Notes: generated by a model from the letters alone, not told the origin. DNA of 64,000 nucleotides from Cranoglanis bouderius (GCA_023630585.1 CM042560.1:9141001-9205000); one strand, 5' to 3'; numbered from the stretch's first letter, positions 10,742 through 23,114 are shown. Numbers and translations: made by a program.

Positions 10742-11492
10742 TACATAGAGTAAAAATGCACAGTGCCCGAGGGACCCTGAGGACTTTATGGTTAGCGAAG
10801 ATCCTCATTTTCATCGCTGTGCATCATCTCACATGCGCACATGTTGAAAAAGGTGTAACGTGGAAAAGTTAGCGCCCGTCACTGACAACACAAAACACGA
10901 TATTCAGTTTTATTTCTAAAAAAAAATAATAGGAGTGTATACCTCATGACTTCCTCATAACACGATACGATTTCTATTCACAAGAAAACGACTGGATATT
11001 TGACGATTTCACTGAATCTGCTACGATAAGATATGTTCCTATTTCGTAGCCTGATATTCATTTGTGAACGATGATGGCGTAGAGAAGACTATTTTAAAAG
11101 TATCAGTTACAGTCAAATTACCGTGCTAGCTTGTTTACACATCAGTTTTATATATGAATTACTTTTTACGTGCTAGTTGTTGTTTTTCAGTAAAAACTGA
11201 TTCAAAATCGCTGCATTGATCCAAATCCTCGAATCATCACACCACTAACAAATAAAACCGGTTTGTTCAACAGAGAAACAAAGAATACAAAAAAATAGTC
11301 AGTAAATAGTTCTTATTTACCTGAAAGGATCATGCTGCACAGTTTCTGATATATCTATTTATCTACAGATCTATCTATTTATCTGTTAATATTTTTGATT
11401 TATTTTACATATCATGTTGCTGTAACAATTTCATTTCCCCATGAGGGAAAGTTTATCTTATCATATCTTATCACATTGTGATATGTACTGAA

Positions 11493-11915
11493 CAGTCCCT
11501 CCAGGATTTTGCAATTTTGAGTTCGTAGAAATTAACGCAAAATCAAGGAAACTCTGCAATATTTGTAGGATCTTGCCATTTTTCCATAAATTACCACAGA
11601 TTTTTCACAGATTTGGGCCGAGACGTTTCACGTGACGTCATCACAACGTGCAGTCAGACAAAGCCCTCTTCGATTCACGTGTGTCGTGCATGAGTACAGC
11701 CAAAAGGGCTCATTTACCAACAAACATCACTGCGAAAGACCGTGCAAAACAATTTCGTGCCACTGCAATTTCACCAATTCAAGTAGTTTTCCGCAAAAAA
11801 AAAAAAAAAAAAAATCACGAAATTTTTATTTATTTTTTTTAAGTCGCCACAAAATCAAGCATTTTTGGCCGCAACAATCACAAAAGAAAAACTCTGTCAA
11901 ATCCTGTACGGACTG
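11493..11915 (+). mobile_element. Non-autonomous DNA transposon, copy 1 (CAGTCCCTCCAGGAT ends)
   Basis: The left end CAGTCCCTCCAGGATTTTGC and right end AAATCCTGTACGGACTG are imperfect inverted repeats. The interior shares long blocks with 31800-32145, for example AAATTAACGCAAAATCAAGG and CGATTCACGTG. The interior includes CACGTGACGTCATCAC, an E-box joined to a CRE-like site. Confidence 0.65.
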
Positions 11916-12479
11916 ACGGAGCCCAGGATCATTTTAAACTGTATTGTGATGCAGATTTTTGCTCATAACGCCCAACACTAGTTGCAGGACCAAATGGTCA
12001 CATTACAGCAAGCTCAATTCACAGCTTGATAGAAATGATTGTTCCACATTGTTTCTGCGAAGCCTTTGGAAGAACTGAATAAAGACCGATGCCTCGACAT
12101 TTTTCCCCCCAACAAACAAACAGTGGCAAATATTCATTCTAGAACAGTTGGTTAACCATTCCAGGTGCTGTTGTTTAAATAGTACAAATCACTGTTCAGG
12201 TATTTTTACACCTGTGTCACAAGTCAGAGAGGGGAAAAAAAAGGTGTTGCCAAAAAGACAAGTGTGGCAACATTGGCGATAACCCTCATATGGTGTGCGG
12301 GTTATTTTACACCAAATGTGTTGATGGTTTACCCAGCTTAACGCTCAGGTTAAACCAACAGCAGAACGACACAGGATAACATCAACAATAACGGCATTCA
12401 CTCGAAAAAGCTTTTGCTTTATTTTATAAAACAGCAGCAAGAGAGATGTTAGTCCTCGGTTTGCTGAACATAAGGGCAT

Positions 12480-13755
12480 TACAGTAGATCTACAACAACT
12501 AATCAATAATAATCGATTATGAAAATCGTTGTCAACAAATCTCATTATGATTAGTTGGTCTACGCGCGGCACAGGAAAAACACGCATCGGAGAGTACAGG
12601 CCAAAGTTGTGTCCCAAATGACGTACTGTGCACTAACACTATGGACTCTACCGTCTATTGTATGAATTTTAGAAGGGTAGTATTGTCTTAAATGGAACAC
12701 TAGCAGTTTTTTTTTTACTAACTGGAAGTATACAAGTAGACCTGGCTGCAGACTGCAGAACGGGGCGGGGCTGCACTTTTGGGTGGGGCTACATGTGTAG
12801 CTCCGCCCATAAGAGTTAGGGGTTAGGGTTCGACATCATTACATTGCCACTAACCAATGAGACTAGTTATGGGTGGAGTGACGCATGTAGCCCCTCCAAA
12901 ACTTGCAACTCTGCCCCGGTCTGCAGGTTGCAGCCAGGACCTTCTCCAAGTATAAGCCGTTTCCCATTCGATGGCACATGACGTCAAATGGACGTAATAC
13001 AACGCTGCTGGGTTTAGCAGAATATCCAGAGTCAATGACAATGAATTTCTACAGTTTACTGTTGCTGTCAGCATAAACTTTTATGCCCAACATGACCTCA
13101 GTCACCATCAGACGGAGGCGTAATCGTCAAGTGACCGCGGAAAAGTGTGCGACCTCCAAGTCCTCTAATGCAGGGGAGAATTTTATATTAAATGCCGTGA
13201 CGAAGACTGTAACCTGCAAACTTTATGAAGCGGAGCTTGTGTAGCACGGAAGCACGACAGTGATGCACGAGCACAAACTTATGTTTATATCCAAACTGCT
13301 CCACTGTGTGCAAGAGGCTGGGGGAAACTGGTGCGAGTTACTTAAAAAGTTTCATTTAATTCAAGTTTATTGTCGTTTATTATAACGGGAGTGACCTATT
13401 AGTAACGAGGCCACGTTACACCTAAATCGCAATGTAGATGCGGTGATAAACAGTGTAGTGCAAGTAAGATCTGTAATGTCTAATTAAAATGCCACGATCA
13501 AAGTAAACATAAGTAAAACAATATGCCTAAAGGCAGTGAGTAACAGAAACCAATTTATATAAAATATATGTATTTAGTCTGAAGTTTATATTTGTAACAC
13601 TCAGTTTGTGGATTTTATTTTAAATAAAAGGAAAAATTGTACTGAAAGTTTGGTTTCCCCCCATTCGGGCAACCTGAAATCTGAAAAAAATAATATTAAC
13701 AATCAGCTGATTGATCGATTATGAAAATAATCGTTAGTTCCTACATTACAGACCA
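12480..13755. other. Intron 2 stretch with hAT-end-like sequences
   Basis: ATCGATTATGAAAATCGTTG (12514 region) and GATCGATTATGAAAATAATC with GTTAGTT (13710-13740) are typical of the ends of fish hAT elements. The 1.2 kb between could be one element or unrelated. No open coding frame is recognised. Confidence 0.35.
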
Positions 13756-14211
13756 TGACGAATAGAAACATTTGCCACAAGCTAGCAGAAATGTAATGGG
13801 GAAATGAGTCAGAACACACACCACTAATGCACACTGACATTTAATGTTTGTTAAACAGATTCTAGAAGAATTATATTAGTCTGAAGTGCAATTTGCTTTA
13901 ATCTAGACAAATCTGGAAAATATGACGAATATGACAATACACTCTAAGATATCGCAGGTATCTTGATGTATTTTTTTGTAAATGTGTACGTCTTTTAATA
14001 ACAATTACAACCTCTGACTGTAAGCAGCAGATTTCATTGTTATTCAAATCTTTAACTGGTCTTTCTTTTCAGTTTTTAATAATTGAATTTGGTTTCAAAG
14101 GTAGCATCAGATGCATTTATTTTAATGCAACACAACAGTTTTGATTGCAGTTATTGTGATATTGAGGTGATGAATGTGTAGAACAGGAGAAGAACAGGAA
14201 GCAGCACTCAC

Positions 14212-14270
14212 CACTTTGAGGTCTGGTACTGAGCGACTTAGGGTCCATTCCTGGCTGTTCACAAAGGCAT
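14212..14270 (-). CDS. agap1: agap1 exon leading into the GTPase-like domain
   Basis: The exon is 59 bp, bounded by a TTGCAG acceptor and a GTG|GTGAGT donor. It encodes (D)AFVNSQEWTLSRSVPDLKV. The NSQEWTLSRS block is the diagnostic lead-in to the GTPase-like domain in all AGAP proteins. The AFV in front of it and the SVP in it match AGAP1/AGAP3 rather than AGAP2, which has INSQEWTLSRSIP. The first codon is completed by a G from the upstream exon and the last codon is complete, so the downstream intron is phase 0. The intron behind it towards the first exon is about 32.5 kb, and the next intron is about 5.7 kb. A short AC repeat sits directly upstream of the acceptor. Confidence 0.93.
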
Positions 14271-14279
14271 CTGCAACAC

Positions 14280-14303
14280 ACACGCACACACACACACACA
14301 CAC
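14280..14303. repeat. Short (AC)n tract next to a splice acceptor
   Basis: It begins about 10 bp upstream of the exon acceptor on the coding strand, where it reads as (GT)n. Confidence 0.85.
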
Positions 14304-15341
14304 ATGTTGGTCACTGATGATGCAACAAAATTACACATGCCACCCAACATTATAAACAGTAAGCATACACTCTCACTACCTCAGCATTAATACTGTGTGC
14401 TAATTAGATTCCACTAAAGCCACACCCCCAATCCCATCCTACTAAACCCACCGTTCTGACCCCACCCACACTGAGCTCAAATGTAGAATCTTACCACAAA
14501 AACACTAGCGTATGTTGATGGATGAGTCGAAGAACTTTTTTCTTGCACCAAGAAAAACGCAGTAATTAATAAGAAGCTCCTTGAATTCTTATGAATCAGT
14601 AAAGAGCTCACAGTCCTGCATGTATCTACTCTAAATGCTCACAAGACAAAAGGCTCATAAATTCACCTAGATCAAGTTGGCATGAAGTGAAAGTAACCAC
14701 TACCAGAAGAAGGTGCAGATGTTGGCACCTCTGCAAAACTGGCATATAAACATAAATGACCAATAATAAAGGGATGACTAATGTTACAGTGCAAAATAAT
14801 AAAATTTAATTAAACTAAATATCGAATACTTGTGTACTGTGTTCTAGACCGTTTATTTTAGAATACTTTAGAGCACTTTAATCTAGAATACTTTATTCTA
14901 GACCGTTATTGAGTACCAACACTAACCGGTTTACTCATTACAGTTAATGGTTACATTTTAAAAACGTCTCATGTCACCTTTAAACCTACCGAACGGTCTG
15001 TTTTGCTTACCAGCCTTCTGGATTCTCTACTTTTGGATTTAAGGTAAGAGTATTTGATTTGAGACTCAGGCATGACAACCATCATGATGACAGCAGATGG
15101 TTTCAAGAGAGACAGAGCTAGTTGGTGACTACGTTTACATGCACATCAATATTCCGATATTAATCAGAATTTGGCAATATTTTAATTAGTACTGAGTCAC
15201 GTAAACGCCGCAAGCCGATTGCCCAATTCAGATTAAGACAATATTCTGATTCCCCAAATTCTGATTCCCACCCCTGGAAAATGCCGGTTTTAATGGGAAA
15301 TGTGTCACATGTAAACACCGTATTCAGAAAATCCACTGAAG

Positions 15342-15867
15342 TAGGCTTGGGCGGTATGATGATGTATACTGTTACCGTGGAATAAATTGTCTACCGTTAC
15401 AGATTTTTCTATTCCGTGTATACCGAGAAATGTGAATAAGTGGGCGTGGTTAACTTTGTGCGTACCGCTCCTGCACGAGAGAACGATCGAGAAGCTGCAC
15501 ATAAGAGTAGTTGTGAGAGGAAAAACATGGAGAAAGATAAGCACGCTGGTGAAGAAGTCCCACAAACCAATCCTGAGCAGGAGGAGGAACTTGTTATGAA
15601 AAGAGGCGCGACATCGGTGGTATGGACGTGGTTCGGGTTTACAAAATCTGACAAAGAGCAGAAAAATGTTATTTGCAAACTGTGTCGCGTGAATGTTCCC
15701 GCTAGCAGCGGTAGCACAAGTAACCTGTTTTATCATCTTAAAATTAAATGATGTCAAAGCATACAATTGATTTACAGTTGATTTACCAGAATGTAATATA
15801 TATCATTACCATGAAATAAAATTACTCATTCCACGAAATAGATTTTTGGTCATACTGCCCACCCCTA
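15342..15867 (+). mobile_element. hAT element inserted in the previous transposon
   Basis: Ends TAGGCTTGGGCGGTATGAT and GTCATACTGCCCACCCCTA form inverted repeats. The 8-bp flanks CACTGAAG (15334-15341) and CACTGAAA (15868-15875) are the target duplication, as expected for hAT. At 526 bp it keeps only the first part of a transposase. Confidence 0.9.
15527..15751 (+). pseudogene. hAT transposase N-terminal BED zinc-finger fragment
   Basis: The 74-codon frame starts MEKDKHAGEEVPQTN and contains the BED finger features VVWTWFGF, a CKLC pair and GSTSNLFYHLK. It stops at HLKIK, where the family continues with a second His, so the last zinc ligand is missing. The rest of the transposase (RNase H-like core and dimerisation region) is absent. 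The frame is otherwise intact, but nothing suggests it is used by the host. Confidence 0.75.
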
Positions 15868-16559
15868 CACTGAAAGGAGATATATACAAAAGGGAATTGT
15901 GGGTGCTAACAGATACTTAGCTGTAGGCTAGGTACTTAGGAATGGCAGCTCAGGCTTACATACTTACAACAAGCATGTATACAGGAATATTCTGATGCCT
16001 GTACGCACATAAACATCGCATTCGGATTATGGCTGCCACCCAAATATAGACTCTAAACGGAATTTGATGTGCATGTAAACGAAGTCAGTGGGTTTAACAT
16101 TGCTGTGCATAAAATCACAAACATTTTACAGTTTCAAATTGGAAATCTGATGGACAGAGACGTTTTGACCAACATGTGCCGTCTAGTGGATGCTGCTTTT
16201 AAATCTTCTGGATGTGCATAAGATACGCAGCAAGTGTGTGAATAATAATGCCGCTCGCTTAGGCCGTGTCACACCACCTCAGCCTGGATTTTCTTAGAAC
16301 ACAACAACACTTCCCTTTAGACTGGTTAGTCAGTGCAAGGAATATTCCTATGATTTTAGTCACTTACGTTACACATATTTTCCTGACATAATAAAATGTT
16401 CAGATGTTCCAGTAGTTCTATATTATAAATCTTGTTATAAATTATAAATGAAAAAAAAAATCTTCAGGTCACAGAAATTCGGACCATTTGGGGCCGTTTT
16501 TCCCAAAAAGGAACACCTGGTGTAAATACTGGGTTTCATACCCACACTGCGTGTGCATG

Positions 16560-16563
<4 letters not shown>

Positions 16564-16612
<49 letters not shown>
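16564..16612. repeat. (AC)n microsatellite
   Basis: About 24 AC units. Confidence 0.95.
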
Positions 16613-16621
<9 letters not shown>

Positions 16622-17023
16622 GAGAAATTAGAATGTTGTTTGTGAGACGTTTGTTGTGGAAAACAATTGCTGCTTCAAAGTTTCAGCAAGATGACAGACA
16701 TTAAAGCACTGAGCTCACGGATAACCTTTGGAAAGTCCAAACACCACTACAGAGATAATTCACCCTTTGAAAGAAAGTCCAAATGAGCCGCCCACCTCCT
16801 CGTGCATCAGTATGAAGCTTCAACTCCTCTGCTTTGTTTTAGGAGATGGCGTCCGATTTCGGAGACTGCATTGCTACAGATGGCACAGCTAATAGTTTTA
16901 CGTTTCTCAATCACATTTCCCGAAATGTAGTGAAGTAAGAGCACTCATCATTATTATATCAAGTAAAGAGTTAAGTAAGGAATAAAACGTGCTGTTACAG
17001 GAAAATAATCAATGACAACATGA

Positions 17024-17024
17024 G

Positions 17025-17065
<41 letters not shown>
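17024..17065. repeat. Poly(A) run of about 42
   Basis: Uninterrupted A, followed by sequence related to the repeat near 31.0 kb (AACAGTATGTCCC and GTATTCCTCTTGCAGCACAG). Confidence 0.9.
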
Positions 17066-17067
<2 letters not shown>

Positions 17068-17339
17068 TCTTATAACAGTATGTCCCAATGTGTTGTATTC
17101 CTCTTGCAGCACAGCAATTTGCAAAAACGAGCAATTATTTTACTAATTAAAGAATGATACATTGCACTTTTTTATCAGCGTATCTTTATATTTCATACAG
17201 TGAAAACATGTTAGTTCCTGTTATCACTTATGTTAGAGCAGTAAGAACAACAGACAATCGTTCCCTCAATATCTTCTGTTTTTTTCTCTCATTTGAAGTT
17301 AATGTCACTAACAAGTCTACTCCTTCTTGCTACTAACGC

Positions 17340-17720
17340 GAATGCCAGAAATATCCTTAAAATATACTTTTGACCTTGCCCTGACCTTGACCCTGTTTGG
17401 ATCAATTCCAAAATCTTGGATGGATGGATGGATTGATGGCAAAAATCGTAGACAGCGATGAAAATGGGCCTCGGGTTCCTGACCGCGTACATGTAAGCAG
17501 CACCTTTATATGACAAACAGGAAGCAAGCTATTGAGGACAAACTATTTCAGACATTTGACCTTGATGTGACCTTGACCCTGTTTGGAACAATTTCAAAAT
17601 CAGTTCATCTGCTGGTTACAAGGATAACTTCGTATAAATCCTACAAACATTCAACCACTCGTTCTTGAGATATCGTGCTTAGAATGATCTCGGACGGATG
17701 GACGGACGGACAATCTGGCG
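17340..17720. repeat. Duplicated dispersed repeat with TGACCTTGA motifs
   Basis: Two related segments (17360-17410 and 17550-17600) share TGACCTTGACCCTGTTTGG, then an AATTYCAAAATC block, then GATGGA repeats. The first segment is shorter. The class of the element is not recognised. Confidence 0.5.
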
Positions 17721-18254
17721 TGAAAAATGCAGCTTGTCACGTTAATGAGAAAGTGCAAAGTACAAAGTTCTCTATTATGAGCTGACACCTCCTGAGATGA
17801 ACGACTGGAAACGACTGGAAGTGTTGGGGACCAACCGAGAAGTGGACGTCCATGAACATGCACTGACGAAGGCACAACCGACGTGGAGCTGGCAAACACA
17901 GTCCCCCATATATGGAGACTTTTGAGACTTATCAATTAAGTAGCATTGATGGGTGTTTTTCTAAATGGGGCGTACACAATATACATTTTCTGATTTATTC
18001 GTAGGCATTATTCTCTTCTTTTTCTAAAGTCAATGCAATGGAGCTGTTTTGAGACTGTGACTTTGTATCATCTTCCACAGATGAGTTCACACAGAAACCT
18101 GCAAGATCTTTATCACTGTCAAGGCTGGATAAAGCCATTTTGTTTGCACAGATGTTCTTGTGTCCTACATCACCTGTTCGAAGGACAGCCTAAGGATCCT
18201 CCTATTGTTCTGATGAACCAGAAATGCTCGAGGGTTTTTCTTGAGCGGTTACCA

Positions 18255-18560
18255 AGAGCATGAACCAGGCTTGAGAGCAGCCAGAAGCTGTCAGACAGAG
18301 AAGCAGCCAGAAGCCTGGTCACTGACTGACACGTATCTCAGCATCGCGGCACAAATACTAATCCGGCTTTTAAATTAAAGCCCCTATCTGAGCGATTTAA
18401 CGCTAATGCAACCCATGAATACATCCATGACAGTCTGTCAGACACCTAATCTCATCTAATCTAATTATCAGTGGCGGGAGCTTGACAGGCCAAGGTCAAA
18501 AGTCATTTTTCTCGGTCAATCTTCCTCCCAATTCCACATGCAATCTATTTCCAAATTGAA
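18255..18560. promoter_or_regulatory. Repeat-poor candidate conserved regulatory element
   Basis: This stretch lacks transposon and microsatellite signatures. It carries dense homeodomain-like and MEIS-like words: TAATCTAATTATC, three TGACAG/CTGTCA words, and an AGGTCA-A-AAGTCA direct repeat spaced by one base (18493-18505), the DR1 layout of RXR/HNF4-type receptors. It lies in the first intron of the agap1-type gene. Conservation was not tested. Confidence 0.35.
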
Positions 18561-18564
18561 GGTA

Positions 18565-19578
18565 AACAATCATCCTGTTACTCTAGTCAACAATTTGTGG
18601 CATACGAACAAAATATCATTCTCAAAGGTTCGAATTCTCAGTGACAGCGTAAGTTTTGTTTGTTTTTTTAAGCGACGTCTTGAAGGCTTTTGATTTTTTT
18701 TTAAAAAAGCATAGATGTGGGCGTCAAGAACGGACCATTTTCACTCAGATAGGAAGCTCATGGTAAGACGAGACGGATGATATAAATAATACATATAGCA
18801 CACCAATAACGTTAAGCGTATGTTACACCAGAAGGAATGCTGCATTTCGTTTTACCCCCGCGGTTGCCCTCGTATGGAGCTGTGTTTTCATTCACCGGGT
18901 TAGTGTATAAAGCATAAAAATTATGTTTGCACTGATCGTGGAATTATTATAAACATGCATTGCCAATGTGAGCACATAGTTAATCCAATAAGATTTTGAT
19001 TTCTGTGTGGGATGAAATATTGACCTGACATCCAGTAAATCTTCTGTCCCACACAAGCATGTGTGCCGCAACTGACATGAGGAACGTGTAATTTCAGTAG
19101 AATAATATTTGGTTACACTACATTTTCCAATCTCATAAGAATATCTGTTCATTAACTGAACAGATTATGTGAATCCTGGTTTGTTAAAAAATTTTAAAAA
19201 ATTAAAAAATCAGGCTCTCTATCGTCATCCAAATGAACCCTAGTACACCCTAGAGCTTTTATCACTACAGTAAAGTTTAAATATTGGTCTTTCCAGTGTA
19301 CTGTGGTAGCCAATCAAATCTTTACCACAGCAGGCTACTACAGATACTACAGTTATGTTCGCGTATGTGTGGGGGGGTGTACGTGTGTATGTGTGTGTGT
19401 GTGTGTGTGTGTGCGGTTAGTTTGGTTATTAAATCAGCCACTCATCCATTTCTACTTTCCCATGACCTGCTTAGCCTTCCCACCCGCTCAGTCTGGGATC
19501 CAACACAACACACGTCTCAGCAGCTATGGGCTCGTGCACATCCACTCACACACATGCTGATGTGCTCGCACAGTGGGG

Positions 19579-19621
<43 letters not shown>

Positions 19622-21175
19622 AAAATGGATTGCGGAAACCGACTGATGGAACAACGTGTAGGAGGACAGCCTTTAGCAGACTGAAAACGTGGAAACCCAG
19701 AAGAAGGACGTGAGCGCAAGATGATCATGGAAACCTCAGAGGAACATGAGATTAGCTTTTTCAAACAAAGAGCTGTTGGTGTCAGATGTAGAAGTGCAGC
19801 ACAGGGAGCAGCTTCCTCATGGCTTTGTTAGGTCGAACCACAGGTTCAGCTTGTGACCTTCTGAATGGTTTAGGACGGCATGTGCACCATCGTCTTCTTC
19901 AGGAATCCCTGAGACTCGGCAGCTTTCTGAGTGCCTTCACCGTTTAAGCTTTTCTCGTACATTCGCCCTACAGTATTAACCCCCTTGCACTTGCTCTCAC
20001 GGATGCTGGCTCAGGTCTGAGGGGAAATGAAGAAGTAGGTCACACACACGCGTGCGCGCACACAAATGTGCCTGCCAGCAGCAGCTGCAGCACCGATGGT
20101 GACAGCTTGCATGTGAGCATGTTGCATAGCCCATTAGAGATGCAATTCAGATTTATGATGCCTGGGTTAATGCCCAACACTAGAAAAGCTAAAGGAAGCT
20201 ACAATTAACAACACTCTTTATTAAAAAAAAATAAAAAAATTTGTAAAAAAAAATTTTTTTTAAAAACGGGGGGGGGGGTTGATGGGGGGGAGTTGCACTT
20301 AGAGCTGAGCTCAAGATCCATCAGTGACCACTGAGCTCTGGAAGAAAGTGTAAACCTATTTGGATCATTTTATATGGCAACACACAGGAAAACAGCAGCA
20401 ATACGGACAACACTATGAGTGTGTATCCTATAAAAGACATTACACAAAAGACAAAGAAGCTGTTTATTTGTTGTATTCGTTTACCAACTTATATTTCTGA
20501 CACTCACACGGAACCCATGTTAAAATCCACCATCTTCAATTCTCTTCACGCAGCAGCCATTTTGTTTTTACTGAAGCCCCTACAGCACACAGTCTGAAAC
20601 TCAAACGGCTTCCTTTATACTATAAAAACATTGGAGAGGGAGGGATAAAAGCCCTGGCGCCTGGGACAAGCAGATTATTTAGACGCGTTTATTTTATTTT
20701 CTCTTTGTTTGTTTACTTCACTCATCCAACAACCAGAGAAAGAAAATTCTACTCTCTACCGTTGTTTAAATGTGACATGCTCCGACTGGTTCATATACTT
20801 CTCGACGCTGTGGTGTGTTACTCTTTCCCGAATCCCGTCACCGTCCAATACGCACACATGCTGAGGACTTGGTCTGGCTGTTTGTAGGAAATATTTTTAT
20901 TAGGCATATGAATTATTATGAACAGATCCTAGACACTCTTTCCGGAATCGGGAACATGAGGAGATGTGAACAGTGCAGAGTTGCATAATGATGAAGTCTA
21001 ATGCCAGCACAACATACAGGCACCTCACATTTCGACACTTCATAAAGTGAAAATAAAGACGAATAAATCAATTCAAAAAAACGTGATGCCTCGTCACCGG
21101 TGATGTTATCAGCAGAGGATAAAGGCCATGAATACATAAATTCGTTCCTCTCAGGGATTCAAGTACTTGCTTGAT
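18565..21175. other. Intron 1 sequence, mostly unassigned
   Basis: AT-rich intron with two GT tracts (19.38 and 19.58 kb) and A/T and G runs at 20.22-20.29 kb. Otherwise I see nothing that can be named. Confidence 0.5.
19384..19412. repeat. (GT)n microsatellite
   Basis: About 14 units. A second (GT)n tract of about 20 units lies at 19579-19619. Confidence 0.9.
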
Positions 21176-21179
21176 TTTC

Positions 21180-21350
21180 CATAGTCTGTATTAATGCACA
21201 TAATTAACTTGCCATACTTTCGAGTTCAATTATGTTAGTTGCTGCTTGTTAGCTCTGTTAATTGGACTTCTGTCAAGCAGAACGCATGTTGGAGCTTTGA
21301 CTTGCCTGGTGGGCTAGCTAATGAATTTATGATTCGACCACCACCATAAG
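21180..21350. repeat. Dispersed repeat copy A
   Basis: It shares GTTGGAGCTTTGACTTGCCT and GGTGGGCTAGCTAAT with the stretch at 63120-63270. Confidence 0.45.
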
Positions 21351-21369
21351 GTATAACATACGACATAAA

Positions 21370-21865
21370 GCCACGTTTCACACCTATATGTGCCTTTTAA
21401 ACATTTTATTCCAGATTTCATCCCCCTTTGCTGTTATGACCACCTCTGCTCTTCGGGAAAGGTTTTGCACCAAATTTTGGAACATGGTGCGTGGATTTTC
21501 CCATTCAGCCACCAGAGCACTAGCGAGGTAAGGCACTGATGTTGGGGATTAGCTTTTTTCAGGCCTTGTGTGCAGTCGGCGTTCCGGTTCATCCCAAATG
21601 TGTACAGTGAGGTCTGTGTAGACCACTCCAAACCTGGTAAAACTTTTCTTCATGGAGCTCGCTTTGTGCACAGGGGTACTGTCATGTTGGAACAGGTTTG
21701 GGCCTCTTAGTTCCAGTGAAGGGAAATCTTAATGTTACAGCATACAAAGACATTCTAGACAATTGTGTGCTTTAAACTTTGTGGGACTTTGTTTGGGGAA
21801 GACCCACATTTGGGTGTGATGGTCAGGCGTCCACAAATTTTCGGCCATGTGGTGTAGAACACCAG
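21370..21865. repeat. Dispersed non-autonomous repeat, unclassified
   Basis: GGAACAGGTTTGGGCCTCTT, GGTGTGATGGTCAGGCGTCC and TTTTCGGCCATGTGGTGTA are word strings I know from very common teleost repeats. No coding frame is intact on either strand. Its class cannot be settled here. Confidence 0.4.
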
Positions 21866-22261
21866 CTGAGATTCAGGCGCCAAGAAATTACTTAAGTGCC
21901 CGTTATGAATAGTCATATTTAGAAATTTAATGCAATGGGGGAAAAAATCCTTTTCCTACAGCATTCCTTACATTGAATAACTAAAAGTAGAATAAAATTA
22001 GAACTTTCCAACACATACATTCATGCAAGTTAGAATAGGGCTTTAATAAAGCTGAGACATGGCATGGCGTTTCACAGCTGGGAAAAGCTGAACATCATGT
22101 CATCTGAGCTTTTCGTAGTCCAAGTTTTTAAGTGGATTTTCTGAAGGTCTCCAAAAAGCTAATTGTAGTGGGCTGCCACAAGCTGCTCAGGTTAGGTTAA
22201 TCGTCACTGTTTGTAAGCTTAACAAACAAGACGGGTGTTTGTTCAGCAGGCCAGCTAAGGC

Positions 22262-23114
22262 AGACCTTCTGCACGAATTACTGCATCAATGCGGCATGGA
22301 GGCAATCAGCCTGTGGCACTGCTGAGGTGTTATGGAGGCCCGGATTGCTTTGATAGCGGCCTTCAGCTCGTCTGTATTGTTGGGTCTGGTGTCTCTCATC
22401 TTCCTCTTGACAAAATTCAGGTCAGGTGAGTTGGCTGGCCAATCAAGCACAGTAATACCATGGTCAGCAAACCAGTTACTAGTAGTTTTGGCACTGTGGG
22501 CAGGTGCCAAGTCCTGCTGGAAAAAGGAAATCAGCATCTCCATAAAACTTGCATGCAGATGGAAGCATGAAGTGCTCTAAAATCTCCTGGTAGACGCTGC
22601 ATTGACTCTCAACTTGAGAAAACACAGTGGACCAACACCAGCAGATGACATGGCACCCCAAATCATCACTGACTGTGGAAACTTCACACTGGACTTCAAG
22701 CAACTTGGATTCTGTGCCTCTCCACTCTTCCTCCAGACTCTGGGACCTTGATTTCCAAATGAAATGCAAAATTTACTTTCATCTGAAAAGAGGACATGGG
22801 TGAGCAGCGGTGTTTTGAGTAAAAAGGTGTTTTGAGTTAATTAGCTGATTAGAGTCTTCTCAGGTCGACATTGCTGTATTATAAATTCTTTATTCTGATA
22901 TTTTTGAGATACTGGATTTTTCCAGTATCTCATTTCCATGAGCTGTAAGCTGCGATCAAGATTAAAACAAAAAAAGGCTAGAAATATTTCACTTTATGTG
23001 TAATGAATCTAGAATACTTTTATTTTTTATTATTTTTTATTTAATACTTTTTGAATTAAATTACGGGAAAAAATTAACTTTTCCACGATATTCTAATTTT
23101 TTGAGATGCACCTG
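22262..23114 (-). mobile_element. Tc1 element remnant, internally deleted and 3'-truncated
   Basis: Read on the minus strand, the 5' end starts CAGGTGCATCTCAAAAAATT at 23114, with TA beside it. It passes through the leader CTAATCAGCTAATTAACTC and then jumps into the middle of a transposase (TTCAGATGAAAGTAAATTTT). The catalytic core includes FFQQDLAPAHSAKT and DWPANSPDLN. The NPIENLW box with the third acidic residue is deleted, and FVKRKMRDTRPNN continues to IASMPH. Coding is split over frames at about 22480-22770. The 3' inverted repeat is missing beyond 22262. A perfect 11-bp hairpin with GAGATACTGGA arms lies at about 22911-22936. Confidence 0.88.

Larger units (their letters stand above)
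15125..16087. mobile_element. DNA transposon with GACTACGTTTACATGCACATC ends, split by a hAT insertion
   Basis: The left end TGACTACGTTTACATGCACA and right end TGTGCATGTAAACGAAGTCA are inverted repeats, extended by internal similarity (ATATTCCGATAT and GGAATTTGATG). The element is cut at 15334-15875 by a hAT element with its own target duplication. Without the insertion it would be about 430 bp and non-coding. Confidence 0.75.

Noticed and set aside
15305..15766. Minus-strand frame of 153 codons
   Set aside because: It is antisense to the BED finger fragment of a hAT element and has no domain of its own.
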